This document shows, piece by piece, positions 46,493 to 56,017 of a DNA stretch of 64,000 nt. Numbering within the stretch: the first letter of the stretch is position 1; every line of letters starts with the position of its first letter. Location: the NCBI RefSeq assembly GCF_022682305.1, contig NZ_CP093528.1, forward strand, positions 3,717,501 through 3,781,500, in the 5' to 3' direction. Made by a program: the position numbers and the translations under genes. Source of the stretch: Shinella zoogloeoides. GTDB lineage: Bacteria > Pseudomonadota > Alphaproteobacteria > Rhizobiales > Rhizobiaceae. The notes beneath the pieces are model-generated. The model was not told the origin of the DNA. It did not search any database and saw only the letters and a program-made list of their open reading frames with translations.

Positions 46493-49400
46493 TTGTCGCA
46501 AGCACCCATGATCTTGAGCGGCCGCGGGGTCACCGCGGTGCTCGGCCCGACCAATACGGGCAAGACCCACTACGCAATCGAGCGCATGGTGGCGCATGAG
46601 ACGGGCGTCATCGGCCTGCCTCTGCGGCTTCTGGCGCGTGAGGTCTATGCGCGCCTTGTCGAAAAGGTCGGCCAGCACAATGTCGCGCTCGTCACCGGCG
46701 AGGAGAAGATCACGCCGCATATGGCGCGCTTCTCGGTCTGCACGGTGGAGGCCATGCCGCGCGAGACGCGCGCCGCCTTCGTCGCCATCGACGAGGTGCA
46801 GCTTGCCGGCGACCTCGAACGCGGCCACATCTTCACCGACCGGGTGCTGCACCTGAGAGGGCGCGACGAAACGCTGCTGCTCGGCGCGGCCACGATGAAG
46901 CCAATCCTCGAACAGCTGCTTCCCGGCATCCATGTCATCGAGCGCCCGCGCCTGTCGCAGCTCTTCTATGCCGGTTCGAAGAAGATCACCCGCCTGCCGC
47001 AGCGCACCGCCATCGTCGCCTTCTCGGCCGATGAGGTCTACGCTATCGCCGAACTGATCCGCCGCCAGCGCGGCGGGGCTGCCGTCGTGCTCGGCGCGCT
47101 CTCGCCCCGCACCCGCAACGCGCAGGTCGCACTCTATCAGGAAGGCGACGTCGAATATCTCGTCGCCACCGACGCCATCGGCATGGGCCTCAACCTCGAT
47201 GTCGACCATGTCGCCTTCGCGCAGGACCGCAAATTCGACGGCTACCAGTTCCGCAACCTGAACCCGGCGGAACTCGCCCAGATCGCCGGCCGCGCCGGCC
47301 GGCACCTGCGCGACGGCACCTTCGGCGTGACGGGCCGCGTCGATCCCTTCGACGACGAACTGGTCAAGCGCATCGAGACGCACCAGTTCGACCCGGTCAA
47401 GGTGCTGCAATGGCGCACGACCCACTTCGATTATTCCTCGCTGCAAGCGCTCCGCCAGTCGCTCGATGCCCCGCCGCCGATACCCGGCCTCACCCGGGCG
47501 CTGCCGGCGGTCGACCAGCAGGCGCTGGAACACCTTTCGCGCTACCCGGATATCCGCGAGCTTGCGACGACGCCCGAGCGGGTGCAAAAGCTCTGGGAGG
47601 CCTGCGCGCTTCCCGATTACCGCCGCATCGCGCCCGCCCAGCACGCCGATCTCATCTCGACGCTCTATGCGGATCTCGTAAAGCGTGGCACGGTTAACGA
47701 AGACTTCATGGCGGACCAGGTCCGCCGGGCCGATCGGACCGATGGCGAAATCGACACGCTTTCGGCACGAATCGCGCAGATAAGGACCTGGACCTATGTG
47801 TCGAATCGGCCCGGTTGGCTTGCCGATCCGACACACTGGCAGGAAAAGACGCGGGAAATCGAAGACCGATTGTCCGATGCGCTACATGAACGGTTGACGA
47901 AACGCTTTGTTGATCGCAGGACATCTGTGCTCATGAAGCGCCTGAGAGAGAATGCGATGCTGGAAGCTGAAATCAGTGTGAATGGCGATGTCTTCGTAGA
48001 AGGACATCATGTCGGGCAGTTGGCCGGTTTCCGGTTTACGCTGGCCTCCGGAACGGAAGGACCCGATGCGAAGGCCGCGCAGGCGGCTGCGCAGAAGGCG
48101 CTTGCGCTGGAGTTCGAGGCCCGCGCCGCGCGCCTGCATGCGGCCGGCAATGCCGACCTCGCGCTCGGCTCCGACGGCACCGTGCGCTGGCTCGGCGATC
48201 CCGTCGCGCGCCTCGCCGCCTCCGACCATATCATGCGCCCGCGCGTCATCCTGCTCTCCGACGAGCAACTGACCGGCAATGCGCGCGACCATGTCGCCGC
48301 CCGCGTCGAGCGTTTCGTGAACCATCACATCGCGACCGTGCTGAAGCCGCTCGACGATCTTTCCCGCGCGGAAGACCTGCAGGGCCTTGCCAAGGGCCTC
48401 GCCTTCCAGCTCGTGGAAAATCTCGGCGTGCTCTTCCGCCGTGACGTCGCGGACGATGTGAAGTCGCTCGATCAGGACGCCCGCGCCTCCATGCGTAAGC
48501 ACGGCATCCGCTTCGGCGCCTACCACATCTTCATGCCGGCTTTGCTGAAGCCTGCCCCGGCCGAACTCATCACGCTCCTCTGGGCGCTGAAGAACGATGG
48601 CCTCGACAAGCCTGGCTACGGCGACCTCATCCCGATTCTGGCTGCCGGCCGCACCTCGGTCGTCACCGATCCGACCTATGAGCGCGCCTTCTACAAGCTC
48701 GCCGGCTTCCGCTTCCTCGGCAAGCGCGCCGTGCGCATCGATATCCTCGAGCGCCTCGCGGACCTCATCCGCCCGCTCCTTCAGTGGAAGCCCGGCACGC
48801 CCCGCCCGGACGGCGCCTATGACGGCCGCCGCTTCACCGCGACGACCGCCATGCTCTCCATCCTCGGCGCGACGCCGGACGATATGGAAGAGATCCTGAA
48901 GGGTCTCGGCTACCGCGCCGACAGCGTGAAGGCTGAAGAGGCTGCCGCCTTCCTCGCCGCGCAGGCTCCGGCCACGGCTGCTGCCGAAACGCCAGCGGAA
49001 GCGAATGCGGAAACCTCCGACGAACACGACGCCGACGCTTCGGACGAAAGCGACGCCCCGGTTGCAGCCGCGGAAACGCCGGCCGCCGAGACCGTCGAAG
49101 CCCCGGCTCCGACGGAAGCCGCCGCCGAAGGCGAGCCGGCCGAAATCAAGCCGGTCCTCCTCTGGCGTCCCGGCTCGCGCCACGACAACCAGCGCCAGGG
49201 CGGCAACCGCCATGGCGGGGAACGTCAGGGCGAGCGTCAGGACCGTGGCGAGCGCCGCGGCGGTGATCGCAATCGCGGCCAGCAGGCCGGCGAGCGCGGT
49301 GAACGGCGCGAAGGCGGCCGTGGCGGCCGCCCGGACCAGAAGGGCCGCGACGGAAAGCCGCAGGGTGGCAATCGCCCGGATCGCGGCGAGCGCAACGAAC

Positions 49401-49519
49401 GCGGCGGCAAACCGCAGCAGGCAAAATTCGAGGCCCGGCCGCCCCGCAAGGAAAAGCCGATCGACCCGGATTCACCCTTCGCAAAGCTCGCAGCGCTCAA
49501 GGAGCAGCTCAAGAAGTAA
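46493..49519 (+). CDS. SUV3-like RNA helicase with Ala/Glu linker and Arg-Gly-rich tail
   Basis: The 1008-residue protein resembles mitochondrial SUV3, the helicase of the RNA degradosome. Walker A is GPTNTGKT at 18-25, motif II AIDEVQLAGD, motif VI AELAQIAGRAGR, followed by the SUV3-type C-terminal domains. From about residue 815 an acidic Ala/Glu/Asp linker leads to a tail rich in Arg, Gly, Gln and Asn (RGERRGGDRNRGQQAGE and similar), then a conserved PDSPFAKLAALKEQLKK end. The start is TTG at 46493 or ATG at 46508. An S4 RNA-binding gene follows after three bases, supporting an RNA role. Confidence 0.88.
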   Translation: MSQAPMILSGRGVTAVLGPTNTGKTHYAIERMVAHETGVIGLPLRLLAREVYARLVEKVGQHNVALVTGEEKITPHMARFSVCTVEAMPRETRAAFVAIDEVQLAGDLERGHIFTDRVLHLRGRDETLLLGAATMKPILEQLLPGIHVIERPRLSQLFYAGSKKITRLPQRTAIVAFSADEVYAIAELIRRQRGGAAVVLGALSPRTRNAQVALYQEGDVEYLVATDAIGMGLNLDVDHVAFAQDRKFDGYQFRNLNPAELAQIAGRAGRHLRDGTFGVTGRVDPFDDELVKRIETHQFDPVKVLQWRTTHFDYSSLQALRQSLDAPPPIPGLTRALPAVDQQALEHLSRYPDIRELATTPERVQKLWEACALPDYRRIAPAQHADLISTLYADLVKRGTVNEDFMADQVRRADRTDGEIDTLSARIAQIRTWTYVSNRPGWLADPTHWQEKTREIEDRLSDALHERLTKRFVDRRTSVLMKRLRENAMLEAEISVNGDVFVEGHHVGQLAGFRFTLASGTEGPDAKAAQAAAQKALALEFEARAARLHAAGNADLALGSDGTVRWLGDPVARLAASDHIMRPRVILLSDEQLTGNARDHVAARVERFVNHHIATVLKPLDDLSRAEDLQGLAKGLAFQLVENLGVLFRRDVADDVKSLDQDARASMRKHGIRFGAYHIFMPALLKPAPAELITLLWALKNDGLDKPGYGDLIPILAAGRTSVVTDPTYERAFYKLAGFRFLGKRAVRIDILERLADLIRPLLQWKPGTPRPDGAYDGRRFTATTAMLSILGATPDDMEEILKGLGYRADSVKAEEAAAFLAAQAPATAAAETPAEANAETSDEHDADASDESDAPVAAAETPAAETVEAPAPTEAAAEGEPAEIKPVLLWRPGSRHDNQRQGGNRHGGERQGERQDRGERRGGDRNRGQQAGERGERREGGRGGRPDQKGRDGKPQGGNRPDRGERNERGGKPQQAKFEARPPRKEKPIDPDSPFAKLAALKEQLKK

Positions 49520-49522
49520 GCC

Positions 49523-49942
49523 ATGGCGCGCAACGAGGAACAGCCGGCAGGTCAGGCGCGACAGCGCATCGACAAGTGGCTGTTCTTCGCGCGCCTGCGC
49601 AAATCGCGCTCGCTGGCCGCGAAATCCGTGGAATCCGGCGATGTCAGCGTCAATGGCGTGAATATCCGCCAGCCCTCTCATGCCGTTCGCCCCGGCGATG
49701 TCGTCGTCATCTCGCTCGACAGGCACGACATGGTCGTGAAGGTGCTCCAGCCCGGCGAGCGCCGCGGCCCCTATGAGGAAGCGCGCCTTCTCTACAGCGA
49801 CATGACGCCGCCCCCGCCGCCCCGCGAGGAGCGCAATCTCTTCGCCCAGGCGACGCGCGAGCGGGGCGCGGGACGCCCGACAAAGCGGGAACGCCGGGAA
49901 ACCGACCGGCTGCAGGCTTTTCCCGGCGAGGACGACGATTAG
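49523..49942 (+). CDS. S4-domain RNA-binding protein (HslR-like)
   Basis: The 139-residue protein has an N-terminal S4 domain: QRIDKWLFFARLRKSRSLAAKSVESGDVSVNG, then VRPGDVVVISLDRHDMVVKVL, and a basic C-terminal tail. HslR in Escherichia coli binds stalled 50S subunits carrying peptidyl-tRNA and is heat induced. The ATG follows the helicase stop by three bases, so both are probably translated from one message. Confidence 0.92.
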   Translation: MARNEEQPAGQARQRIDKWLFFARLRKSRSLAAKSVESGDVSVNGVNIRQPSHAVRPGDVVVISLDRHDMVVKVLQPGERRGPYEEARLLYSDMTPPPPPREERNLFAQATRERGAGRPTKRERRETDRLQAFPGEDDD

Positions 49943-50133
49943 AATTCTATACCTCGCATGCGCGCGGCGGCGCATGTATTACGCTTGCAAAGCGCCCGCA
50001 AAGCCTTTACCTCAGCCACCGGACAGCCTGCGCGAGCGCGGCCCTCTCCTATCCGGCAAGCCGCCTGCGTGACAGGTTTTGCGGCGCCGGACGGCCCCGC
50101 CTCCGCTGCCTTATGACGATTCTGGAGTGAAGC

Positions 50134-50472
50134 ATGACGTATGTCGTGACCGACAACTGCATCCGCTGCAAGTACACGGACTGTGTGGAAGTATGCCCCG
50201 TCGACTGCTTCTACGAGGGCGAGAATTTCCTCGTCATCCACCCCGACGAATGCATCGACTGCGGCGTCTGCGAGCCGGAATGTCCTGCCGAGGCGATCAA
50301 GCCGGATACCGAGCCGGGCCTCGACAAGTGGCTGAAGATCAATACGGAATTCGCCTCCATCTGGCCGAACATCACCGTCAAGCGCGACGCGATGCCGGAA
50401 GCCAAGGAAATGGACGGCGTGGAAGGCAAGTACGAGCAGTTCTTCTCGCCCAATCCGGGCAAGGGCGACTGA
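50134..50472 (+). CDS. fdxA: Seven-iron ferredoxin FdxA
   Basis: The 112-residue electron carrier is close to Azotobacter ferredoxin I. The N-terminal Cys cluster [17 protein letters not shown] and the second [12 protein letters not shown] hold one 3Fe-4S and one 4Fe-4S cluster, and the C-terminal extension with [18 protein letters not shown] is the FdxA-type tail. GGAG lies 8 bases before the ATG. It is a single gene upstream of carD. Confidence 0.95.
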   Translation: MTYVVTDNCIRCKYTDCVEVCPVDCFYEGENFLVIHPDECIDCGVCEPECPAEAIKPDTEPGLDKWLKINTEFASIWPNITVKRDAMPEAKEMDGVEGKYEQFFSPNPGKGD

Positions 50473-50844
50473 GCCTCACCGCCACGCGGCGATCGATCCT
50501 GGGGAAAAAGCCTGCCTCTTGCCGAAAGGCGATAGGGCAGGCTTGATGACCCATGCGAAGCAAATTATTGATTTCGGCACTTTTTTGTGATAGGGTCTGG
50601 ATACTGATCCAAATCGCGGCATTTTGCGTGCCCGAACACCACCACGAAAGCAAACGATCCCTCAACGTCGCTCACCTCCCATAGGCAACCCCGGTTGCTC
50701 AAATGTGAACGCGTCGAAGCGGACCTTTTTGCGCATGGCGGACGGACCAGAGTGGTGACACCCCCAAGGTGCCCCCGTCTTTCCCGGGTCCCCGGACCCA
50801 CCCCGACCCCCGTCGGGGAGCGTAACAGGGAGTATTTGAACAGA
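50473..50844. other. 372-base gene-free interval, long structured carD leader
   Basis: The left part has a hairpin after fdxA (AAGCCTGCC at 50508-50516 with GGCAGGCTT at 50536-50544, inner GCC-GAAA-GGC). The right part (about 50750-50830) is very C-rich with two GC hairpins: GGGTCC/GGACCC (50786-50791, 50794-50799) and CCCCGA/TCGGGG (50801-50806, 50813-50818). The frame of carD is open across part of this, but its translation has no protein-like character. Confidence 0.55.
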
Positions 50845-51414
50845 ATGACGACCCAGCAGAAGAAATCTTCCACGCGCCAGGGCTTCAAGACCGGCGAGTC
50901 GATCGTCTATCCCGCTCACGGCGTCGGCCAGATCGTCGCCATCGAAGAGCAGGAAGTCGCCGGCATGAAGCTCGAGCTTTTTGTCATCGATTTCGAAAAG
51001 GACAAGATGCGTCTCAAGGTGCCGGTTGCCAAGGCCGTTTCCATCGGCATGCGCAAACTGTCGGAGACCGATTTCGTCGAACGCGCGCTGAAGGTTGTCC
51101 AGGGCAAGGCCCGCGTGAAGCGCACCATGTGGTCGCGCCGCGCGCAGGAATATGACGCCAAGATCAATTCGGGCGACCTGATCTCGATCGCCGAAGTGGT
51201 CCGCGACCTCTACCGCGCCGAGAACCAGCCGGAACAGTCCTATTCCGAGCGCCAGCTCTATGAAGCCGCCCTCGACCGCATGGCCCGCGAAATCGCCGCC
51301 GTGAACAAGATGTCGGAAACCGAAGCCGTCCGTCTCGTCGAGACGAACCTCGCCAAGGGTCCGAAGCGCGGCAAGACCATCGAGGAAGACGACTCCCAGG
51401 ACGAAGCCGCCTGA
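50845..51414 (+). CDS. carD: CarD family transcriptional regulator
   Basis: The 189-residue protein has an N-terminal RNA polymerase-interaction domain (FKTGESIVYPAHGVGQIVAIEEQEVAGMKLELFVI, split here: Tudor-like, about 13-60) and a C-terminal helical DNA-binding domain. CarD proteins bind the polymerase beta subunit and stabilise open complexes at ribosomal and stress promoters. The ATG at 50845 begins the conserved MTTQQKKSSTRQ; GGGAG is 12 bases upstream. A strong terminator follows. Confidence 0.93.
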   Translation: MTTQQKKSSTRQGFKTGESIVYPAHGVGQIVAIEEQEVAGMKLELFVIDFEKDKMRLKVPVAKAVSIGMRKLSETDFVERALKVVQGKARVKRTMWSRRAQEYDAKINSGDLISIAEVVRDLYRAENQPEQSYSERQLYEAALDRMAREIAAVNKMSETEAVRLVETNLAKGPKRGKTIEEDDSQDEAA

Positions 51415-51441
51415 TTTAGGGCGCTCCGTCGAAATTTAAAG

Positions 51442-51467
51442 CCCGGCTGGCGACAGCCGGGTTTTTT
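51442..51467 (+). terminator. Terminator after carD
   Basis: CCCGGCT/AGCCGGG stem (51442-51448, 51455-51461) with a six-base loop followed by TTTTTT. It ends four bases before the stress promoter of the next gene. Confidence 0.92.
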
Positions 51468-51470
51468 ATT

Positions 51471-51495
51471 GGAACTTTTTTGCGGCGCACCCGTT
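51471..51495 (+). promoter_or_regulatory. EcfG/RpoE2-type general stress promoter of rpoH2
   Basis: GGAAC (51471-51475), a 16-base spacer, then CGTT (51492-51495) exactly match the consensus used by the alphaproteobacterial general stress sigma factor. rpoH2 of Sinorhizobium meliloti is a known member of that regulon. The start codon is about 160 bases downstream. Confidence 0.75.
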
Positions 51496-51656
51496 GTGGC
51501 GGTTGAGGACGACCGGCTTCGGTTGGCCGCAAGGGTGGTGCCGCCACTTTAATCTGCCCGAAGGCGGATTTCGGGCGATCCTTCGGCCCGTCTGAAACGT
51601 CATCGTCAGGGCGTGGGTTTCTCCCGCGCCGGTTCGGTTCACGTGGAGACACCGCC

Positions 51657-52517
51657 ATGGCTACGACGACCGCAGACCGCCGCATGATCAAGCTCGCCAT
51701 GTCCGCCCCCTATCTGGAGCGCGACGAGGAACAGGCACTGGCCCATGCCTGGAAGGACAATCACGACCAGGAAGCCCGCAACCGCATCGCCATGGCCCAT
51801 ATGCGGCTCGTGGTCTCGATGGCGGGCAAGTTCCGCAACTTCGGCCTTCCGCTCGGCGATCTCGTGCAGGAGGGCTATATCGGCCTTCTGGAGGCCGCCG
51901 CCCGCTTCGAGCCGGAACGGCAGGTGCGCTTCTCCACCTATGCAAGCTGGTGGATCCGCGCCTCGATACAGGATTACGTGCTGCGCAACTGGTCCATCGT
52001 GCGCGGCGGCACCAGCTCCGCGCAGAAGGCGCTCTTCTTCAACCTGCGCCGCCTGCGCGCCCGGCTTGCCCGCGGCGACAGCCACCTCACCAGCGAGGCC
52101 ATGCACCAGGAGATCGCCGCGGCGATCGGCGTCAGCACGGCGGATGTGCGCACCATGGACGCCCGCCTCTCCTCCTCCGACATCTCTTTGCAGGCTCCTA
52201 TTGCCTCGGGCGAGGGCGAGGGTTCCAGCCGCATCGAATTCCTCACCAGCGACGCCCCCCTGCCGGACGAACAGGCCGAAGGCAGCATCGACGGCGAACG
52301 CCGCCGCCACTGGCTGCATTCGGCGCTCGGCGAGCTCAATGAGCGCGAGATGAAGATTATTCGCGCCCGCCGCCTTGCGGAAAACGGCGCGACGCTGGAA
52401 GAGCTGGGCGTGCTGCTGGGTATTTCGAAGGAGCGCGTGCGCCAGATCGAGAACCGGGCGCTCGAAAAGCTGAGGGCCGTGCTGATCAGCAAGACGACGG
52501 ATTTCGCCTACGCGTGA
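51657..52517 (+). CDS. rpoH2: RNA polymerase sigma factor RpoH2 (sigma-32 family)
   Basis: The 286-residue sigma factor has region 2 (IAMAHMRLVVSMAGKFRNFGLPLGDLVQEGYIGLLEAA and STYASWWIRASIQDYVLRNWSIVR), the sigma-32-specific RpoH box QKALFFNLRR at 123-132, and region 4 with LEELGVLLGISKERVRQIENRALEKLR. Rhizobia carry two RpoH proteins; the shorter RpoH2 is tied to general stress and oxidative responses, and the promoter upstream fits that. GGAG is 7 bases before the ATG. Confidence 0.93.
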   Translation: MATTTADRRMIKLAMSAPYLERDEEQALAHAWKDNHDQEARNRIAMAHMRLVVSMAGKFRNFGLPLGDLVQEGYIGLLEAAARFEPERQVRFSTYASWWIRASIQDYVLRNWSIVRGGTSSAQKALFFNLRRLRARLARGDSHLTSEAMHQEIAAAIGVSTADVRTMDARLSSSDISLQAPIASGEGEGSSRIEFLTSDAPLPDEQAEGSIDGERRRHWLHSALGELNEREMKIIRARRLAENGATLEELGVLLGISKERVRQIENRALEKLRAVLISKTTDFAYA

Positions 52518-52520
52518 GGC

Positions 52521-53171
52521 TTACGGCGTCTTGTTTTCCTCCGGCTGCTCAAGCGAATGCCGCATGATCAGCGGCATTTGCGATAGCGTGAAGAGGATGG
52601 TGATGGGCATGGTGCCCCACACCTTGAAGGCCACCCAGAAATCCGTCGAGAAATTGCGCCAGACCACCTCGTTCATCACGGCGAGCACGATGAAGAACAG
52701 GCCCCAGCGCAGCGTCAGCTTGCGCCAGCCCTCGTCCGTCAGCTTGAAGGCGGCGTGGAAGACGTAGCCGAGCAGCGACTTGCCGAAGAACAATCCGCCG
52801 AGCAGGATCGCGCCGAACAGCGTGTTGACGATGGTCGGCTTCATCTTGATGAACGTGTCGTTCTGCAGCCAGAGCGTCAGCGCGCCGAAGACGAAGACGA
52901 CGAGGCCGGAGATCAGCGGCATCATCGGCAGCGTGCGCGTCAGCACCCACGAGACGACAAGCGCGATGGCCGTCGCGGCCATGAAGAGGCCGGTCGCGAT
53001 GAAGATCGGCCCACCCATCTCGGACAGCACCGGAAAATGCGAGGCCAGCCACTCGCCGCGCGAATTGGCGAAGAAGAAGACGACGAGGGGGCCGAGTTCC
53101 AGCACCATCTTGAGGAACGGGCTGACCTTCTCCTCTTCCTTGGCCGGTGCGTCCAGCGTTGCCTTGCTCAT
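52521..53171 (-). CDS. yciB: Inner membrane-spanning protein YciB (septation protein A)
   Basis: The 216-residue protein has about five or six spans and the family stretches [51 protein letters not shown] and [21 protein letters not shown]. YciB/IspZ affects septation and envelope synthesis in several bacteria. Its ATG overlaps the ftsY stop (ATGA), and it is the last gene of dapF-mtaB-ftsY-yciB. Its stop is three bases from the rpoH2 stop. Confidence 0.93.
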   Translation of the reverse strand: MSKATLDAPAKEEEKVSPFLKMVLELGPLVVFFFANSRGEWLASHFPVLSEMGGPIFIATGLFMAATAIALVVSWVLTRTLPMMPLISGLVVFVFGALTLWLQNDTFIKMKPTIVNTLFGAILLGGLFFGKSLLGYVFHAAFKLTDEGWRKLTLRWGLFFIVLAVMNEVVWRNFSTDFWVAFKVWGTMPITILFTLSQMPLIMRHSLEQPEENKTP

Positions 53172-54715
53172 GCTCCAACTCCTGCGATCGCTTCCGCGAA
53201 ATCCTTGGCCTCGAAGGGTTCGAGATCGTCGATCCCTTCGCCGACACCGATGAAATAGACCGGCAGCTTGTGTTTTGCCGCAATCGCCACAAGGATGCCG
53301 CCGCGGGCCGTACCGTCCAATTTTGTCATGATCAGGCCCGAGACACCCGCGACGTTGCGGAAAATCTCCACCTGGTTCATCGCGTTCTGGCCGGTCGTGG
53401 CGTCGAGCGTCTGGAGCACGGTATGCGGCGCGTCGGGGTCGAGCTTGCCGAGCACGCGCACGATCTTTTCCAGTTCCGCCATCAGCTCCGCCTTGTTCTG
53501 CAGACGCCCGGCGGTATCGACGATCAGCACGTCGCTCTTCTTCAGCTTCGCCTGCTCATAGGCCTCGTAGGCAAGCCCCGCCGCATCAGCGCCGAGCTTC
53601 GAGGAGACGATGTCCGAGCCGGTGCGCTCCGCCCAGATCTTGAGCTGTTCGATGGCCGCCGCACGGAACGTGTCGCCCGCCGCCAGCATCACCTTGAGGC
53701 CCGCACCCGAAAGCTTCGCCGCAAGCTTGCCGATGGTCGTCGTCTTGCCCGTACCGTTGACGCCGACGACGAGGATGACATGCGGCTTGTGATTGAGGTC
53801 GAGTTCCAGCGGCTTTGCCACCGGTTCGAGCACCTTGGTGATCTCGGTCGACATGATGCGCGAGACATCCGCGCCGGTCACGTCCTTGCCGTAACGCTCG
53901 GAGGCGAGCGTATCGGTGATACGCAGCGCCGTCTCCACGCCGAGGTCAGCCTGTATCAGCAGGTCCTCGAGGTCCTGCAGCGTGTCGTCATCGAGCTTGC
54001 GCTTGGTGAAGAGGCTGGTGATCTGGCCGGTGAGCTGCGAGGAGGTGCGGGCAAGGCCCTCGCGCAGGCGCTGGAACCAGGTGCGCTTGGGCTGCGCCAC
54101 GGGCGCGGCCTCCTCGACGACAGCCTTTTCCGACGACGCGAAACCCTTCGGCAGGACCGGCGTTTCCAGCGGCCTTTCCGCGCGGATGGCCTCTTCGAGG
54201 ACAGGATCCGCTAGTTCGCCCGGTGCTTCCGCTTCCACCGTTTCCACATGGGCGGCGGCGATCTCCTCGACGAGTTCCTCGACCGATCCGGCCGGTTCAT
54301 CCGCGACGATCTCCTCTACCGGCACCGGCTCGGCTTCAGGTTCTGCAACGGCCTCGTCGCCCGCCGGCCCGCCGGCAGTCTCCATTTCCGCCGGCACGAC
54401 CGGATCTTCGGTAACCGGGAGGCTCGGGGCATGCGGCAGCGGATAGATCTCCGGCTCGACATCCTCGGAAATATGGTAGTCGGCCTCGGGATTGGCGGCC
54501 TCCGCCTCTTCGAGCAGCGCATCGCGCTCCTCGTCGACCGAGAGGGGCGCCGATGCTGCGGCAGGCTCTTCCGGCGCGGGCTCGATGATGTGCGGCTCGG
54601 CAGCCCGCGGTTCGGCGGCCTGCTGCTCGACAACGGGCGCTTCCGCCTCCGGCTTGGGCTCAGTGGCGGTGTCTTTTCCGAACGTGAAAATCTTCTTGAT
54701 GAAGCCGAGAGCCAT
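53168..54715 (-). CDS. ftsY: Signal recognition particle receptor FtsY
   Basis: FtsY docks SRP-bound ribosomes at the membrane. The 515-residue protein begins with a long acidic Ala/Glu/Pro region (about 1-200) with an N-terminal amphipathic [15 protein letters not shown], then the N domain and the G domain: [32 protein letters not shown]. The acidic region is longer than in Escherichia coli. It is followed by yciB and preceded by mtaB with 12 bases between. Confidence 0.96.
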   Translation of the reverse strand: MALGFIKKIFTFGKDTATEPKPEAEAPVVEQQAAEPRAAEPHIIEPAPEEPAAASAPLSVDEERDALLEEAEAANPEADYHISEDVEPEIYPLPHAPSLPVTEDPVVPAEMETAGGPAGDEAVAEPEAEPVPVEEIVADEPAGSVEELVEEIAAAHVETVEAEAPGELADPVLEEAIRAERPLETPVLPKGFASSEKAVVEEAAPVAQPKRTWFQRLREGLARTSSQLTGQITSLFTKRKLDDDTLQDLEDLLIQADLGVETALRITDTLASERYGKDVTGADVSRIMSTEITKVLEPVAKPLELDLNHKPHVILVVGVNGTGKTTTIGKLAAKLSGAGLKVMLAAGDTFRAAAIEQLKIWAERTGSDIVSSKLGADAAGLAYEAYEQAKLKKSDVLIVDTAGRLQNKAELMAELEKIVRVLGKLDPDAPHTVLQTLDATTGQNAMNQVEIFRNVAGVSGLIMTKLDGTARGGILVAIAAKHKLPVYFIGVGEGIDDLEPFEAKDFAEAIAGVGA

Positions 54716-54727
54716 GAAAGGTATCCG

Positions 54728-56017
54728 CTAGTTGCGAAGGGACGCGGCGCCGGCCGCATTGAGGGGCCGCATCGTCAGGTGCCTGCCATTGTGTCCGGTG
54801 ATCGTCACCGGCACAAGATCGCGCGGTTTCAGCCCCGCGGCATCGACGAGCGTGAAGTTTTCGGTATGGGCAAGGCCGTTGTTCTCCACGAGGATCGTCT
54901 CATCCCTGCCGATCATCGAGACGAGATGGGCCTCGTGCAGCCTTTTCCCCGTCTCCCGCAGCCGGGCGGCGCGGTCCTTGACGAGCGCGCGGTCGAGCTG
55001 CGGCATGCGGGCGGCCGGCGTGCCGGGGCGCAGGCTATAGGGAAAGACGTGCAGATGGGCGATGCCGCAGTCTTCCGCAAGCCGCGCCGCATTGGCGAAC
55101 ATTTCTTCCGTCTCCGTCGGAAAGCCGGCGATCATATCCGCGCCAAAACTGGCATCCGGCCGGGCCATCCGCACCCGCGCGCAAAAATCCCGCGCATCGG
55201 CGCTGGAATGACGGCGCTTCATGCGCTTGAGGATCAGGTCGTCGCCATGCTGCAGGGAAAGGTGCAGATGCGGCATGAAGCGCGGCTCATCGGCAATGAG
55301 GTCCCAGAGATGATCGTCCGCCTCGATGCTGTCGATGGAGGAGAGCCTGAGGCGGCGGATTTCCGGCACCTGCTTCAGCAAGGTTTTGGCGAGCAGGCCG
55401 AGGCTCGGCTGACCGGGAAGGTCCGCGCCGTAGCTCGTCGCGTCGACGCCCGTCAGCACGATCTCGCAATAGCCGCTCTCGACGAGTTTGCGCGCCTGAT
55501 CGACCACCGCGCCCATCGGCACAGAGCGGGAATTGCCACGGCCATAGGGGATGATGCAGAAGGTGCAGCGGTGGTCGCAGCCGTTCTGCACCTGCACGAA
55601 GGCGCGCACATGGCCATCGATCAGCTTCACCATCTGCGGCGCGGTCTCGCGCACGCTCATGATGTCGTTGACGCGCAGCTTCTCTTCCGCCGAGACGCCG
55701 AAATCCGGCAGCGCGCGGTAGGAGGCGCTTTTCAGCTTCTCCTCGTTGCCGAGCACGGCGTCCACCTCAGGCATGGCGGCAAAGGTGGCGCTTTCCGTCT
55801 GCGCCGCGCAGCCGGTGACGATGATGCGGGCATGGGGATTGTCGCGCCGGGCGCGGCGGATCGCCTGCCGGGCCTGGCGCACGGCCTCGCCGGTGACGGC
55901 GCAGGTGTTCACCAGCACGGCATTGTTCAGCCCCGCCTTCTCGGCCTCCGCGCGCATCACTTCCGATTCGTAGGTGTTGAGCCGACAGCCGAAGGTTATG
56001 ACCGTAACGCCGCTCAA
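54728..56017 (-). CDS. mtaB: tRNA t6A37 methylthiotransferase MtaB
   Basis: MtaB adds methylthio to t6A at position 37 of tRNA. The 429-residue enzyme has the N-terminal cluster cysteines in TFGCRLN, VNTCAVT and TGCAAQ, the radical SAM motif [15 protein letters not shown], and a C-terminal TRAM domain. No ATG fits: the conserved N-terminus starts at a TTG (56017) that overlaps the dapF stop as TTGA, indicating coupled translation. Confidence 0.93.
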   Translation of the reverse strand: MSGVTVITFGCRLNTYESEVMRAEAEKAGLNNAVLVNTCAVTGEAVRQARQAIRRARRDNPHARIIVTGCAAQTESATFAAMPEVDAVLGNEEKLKSASYRALPDFGVSAEEKLRVNDIMSVRETAPQMVKLIDGHVRAFVQVQNGCDHRCTFCIIPYGRGNSRSVPMGAVVDQARKLVESGYCEIVLTGVDATSYGADLPGQPSLGLLAKTLLKQVPEIRRLRLSSIDSIEADDHLWDLIADEPRFMPHLHLSLQHGDDLILKRMKRRHSSADARDFCARVRMARPDASFGADMIAGFPTETEEMFANAARLAEDCGIAHLHVFPYSLRPGTPAARMPQLDRALVKDRAARLRETGKRLHEAHLVSMIGRDETILVENNGLAHTENFTLVDAAGLKPRDLVPVTITGHNGRHLTMRPLNAAGAASLRN

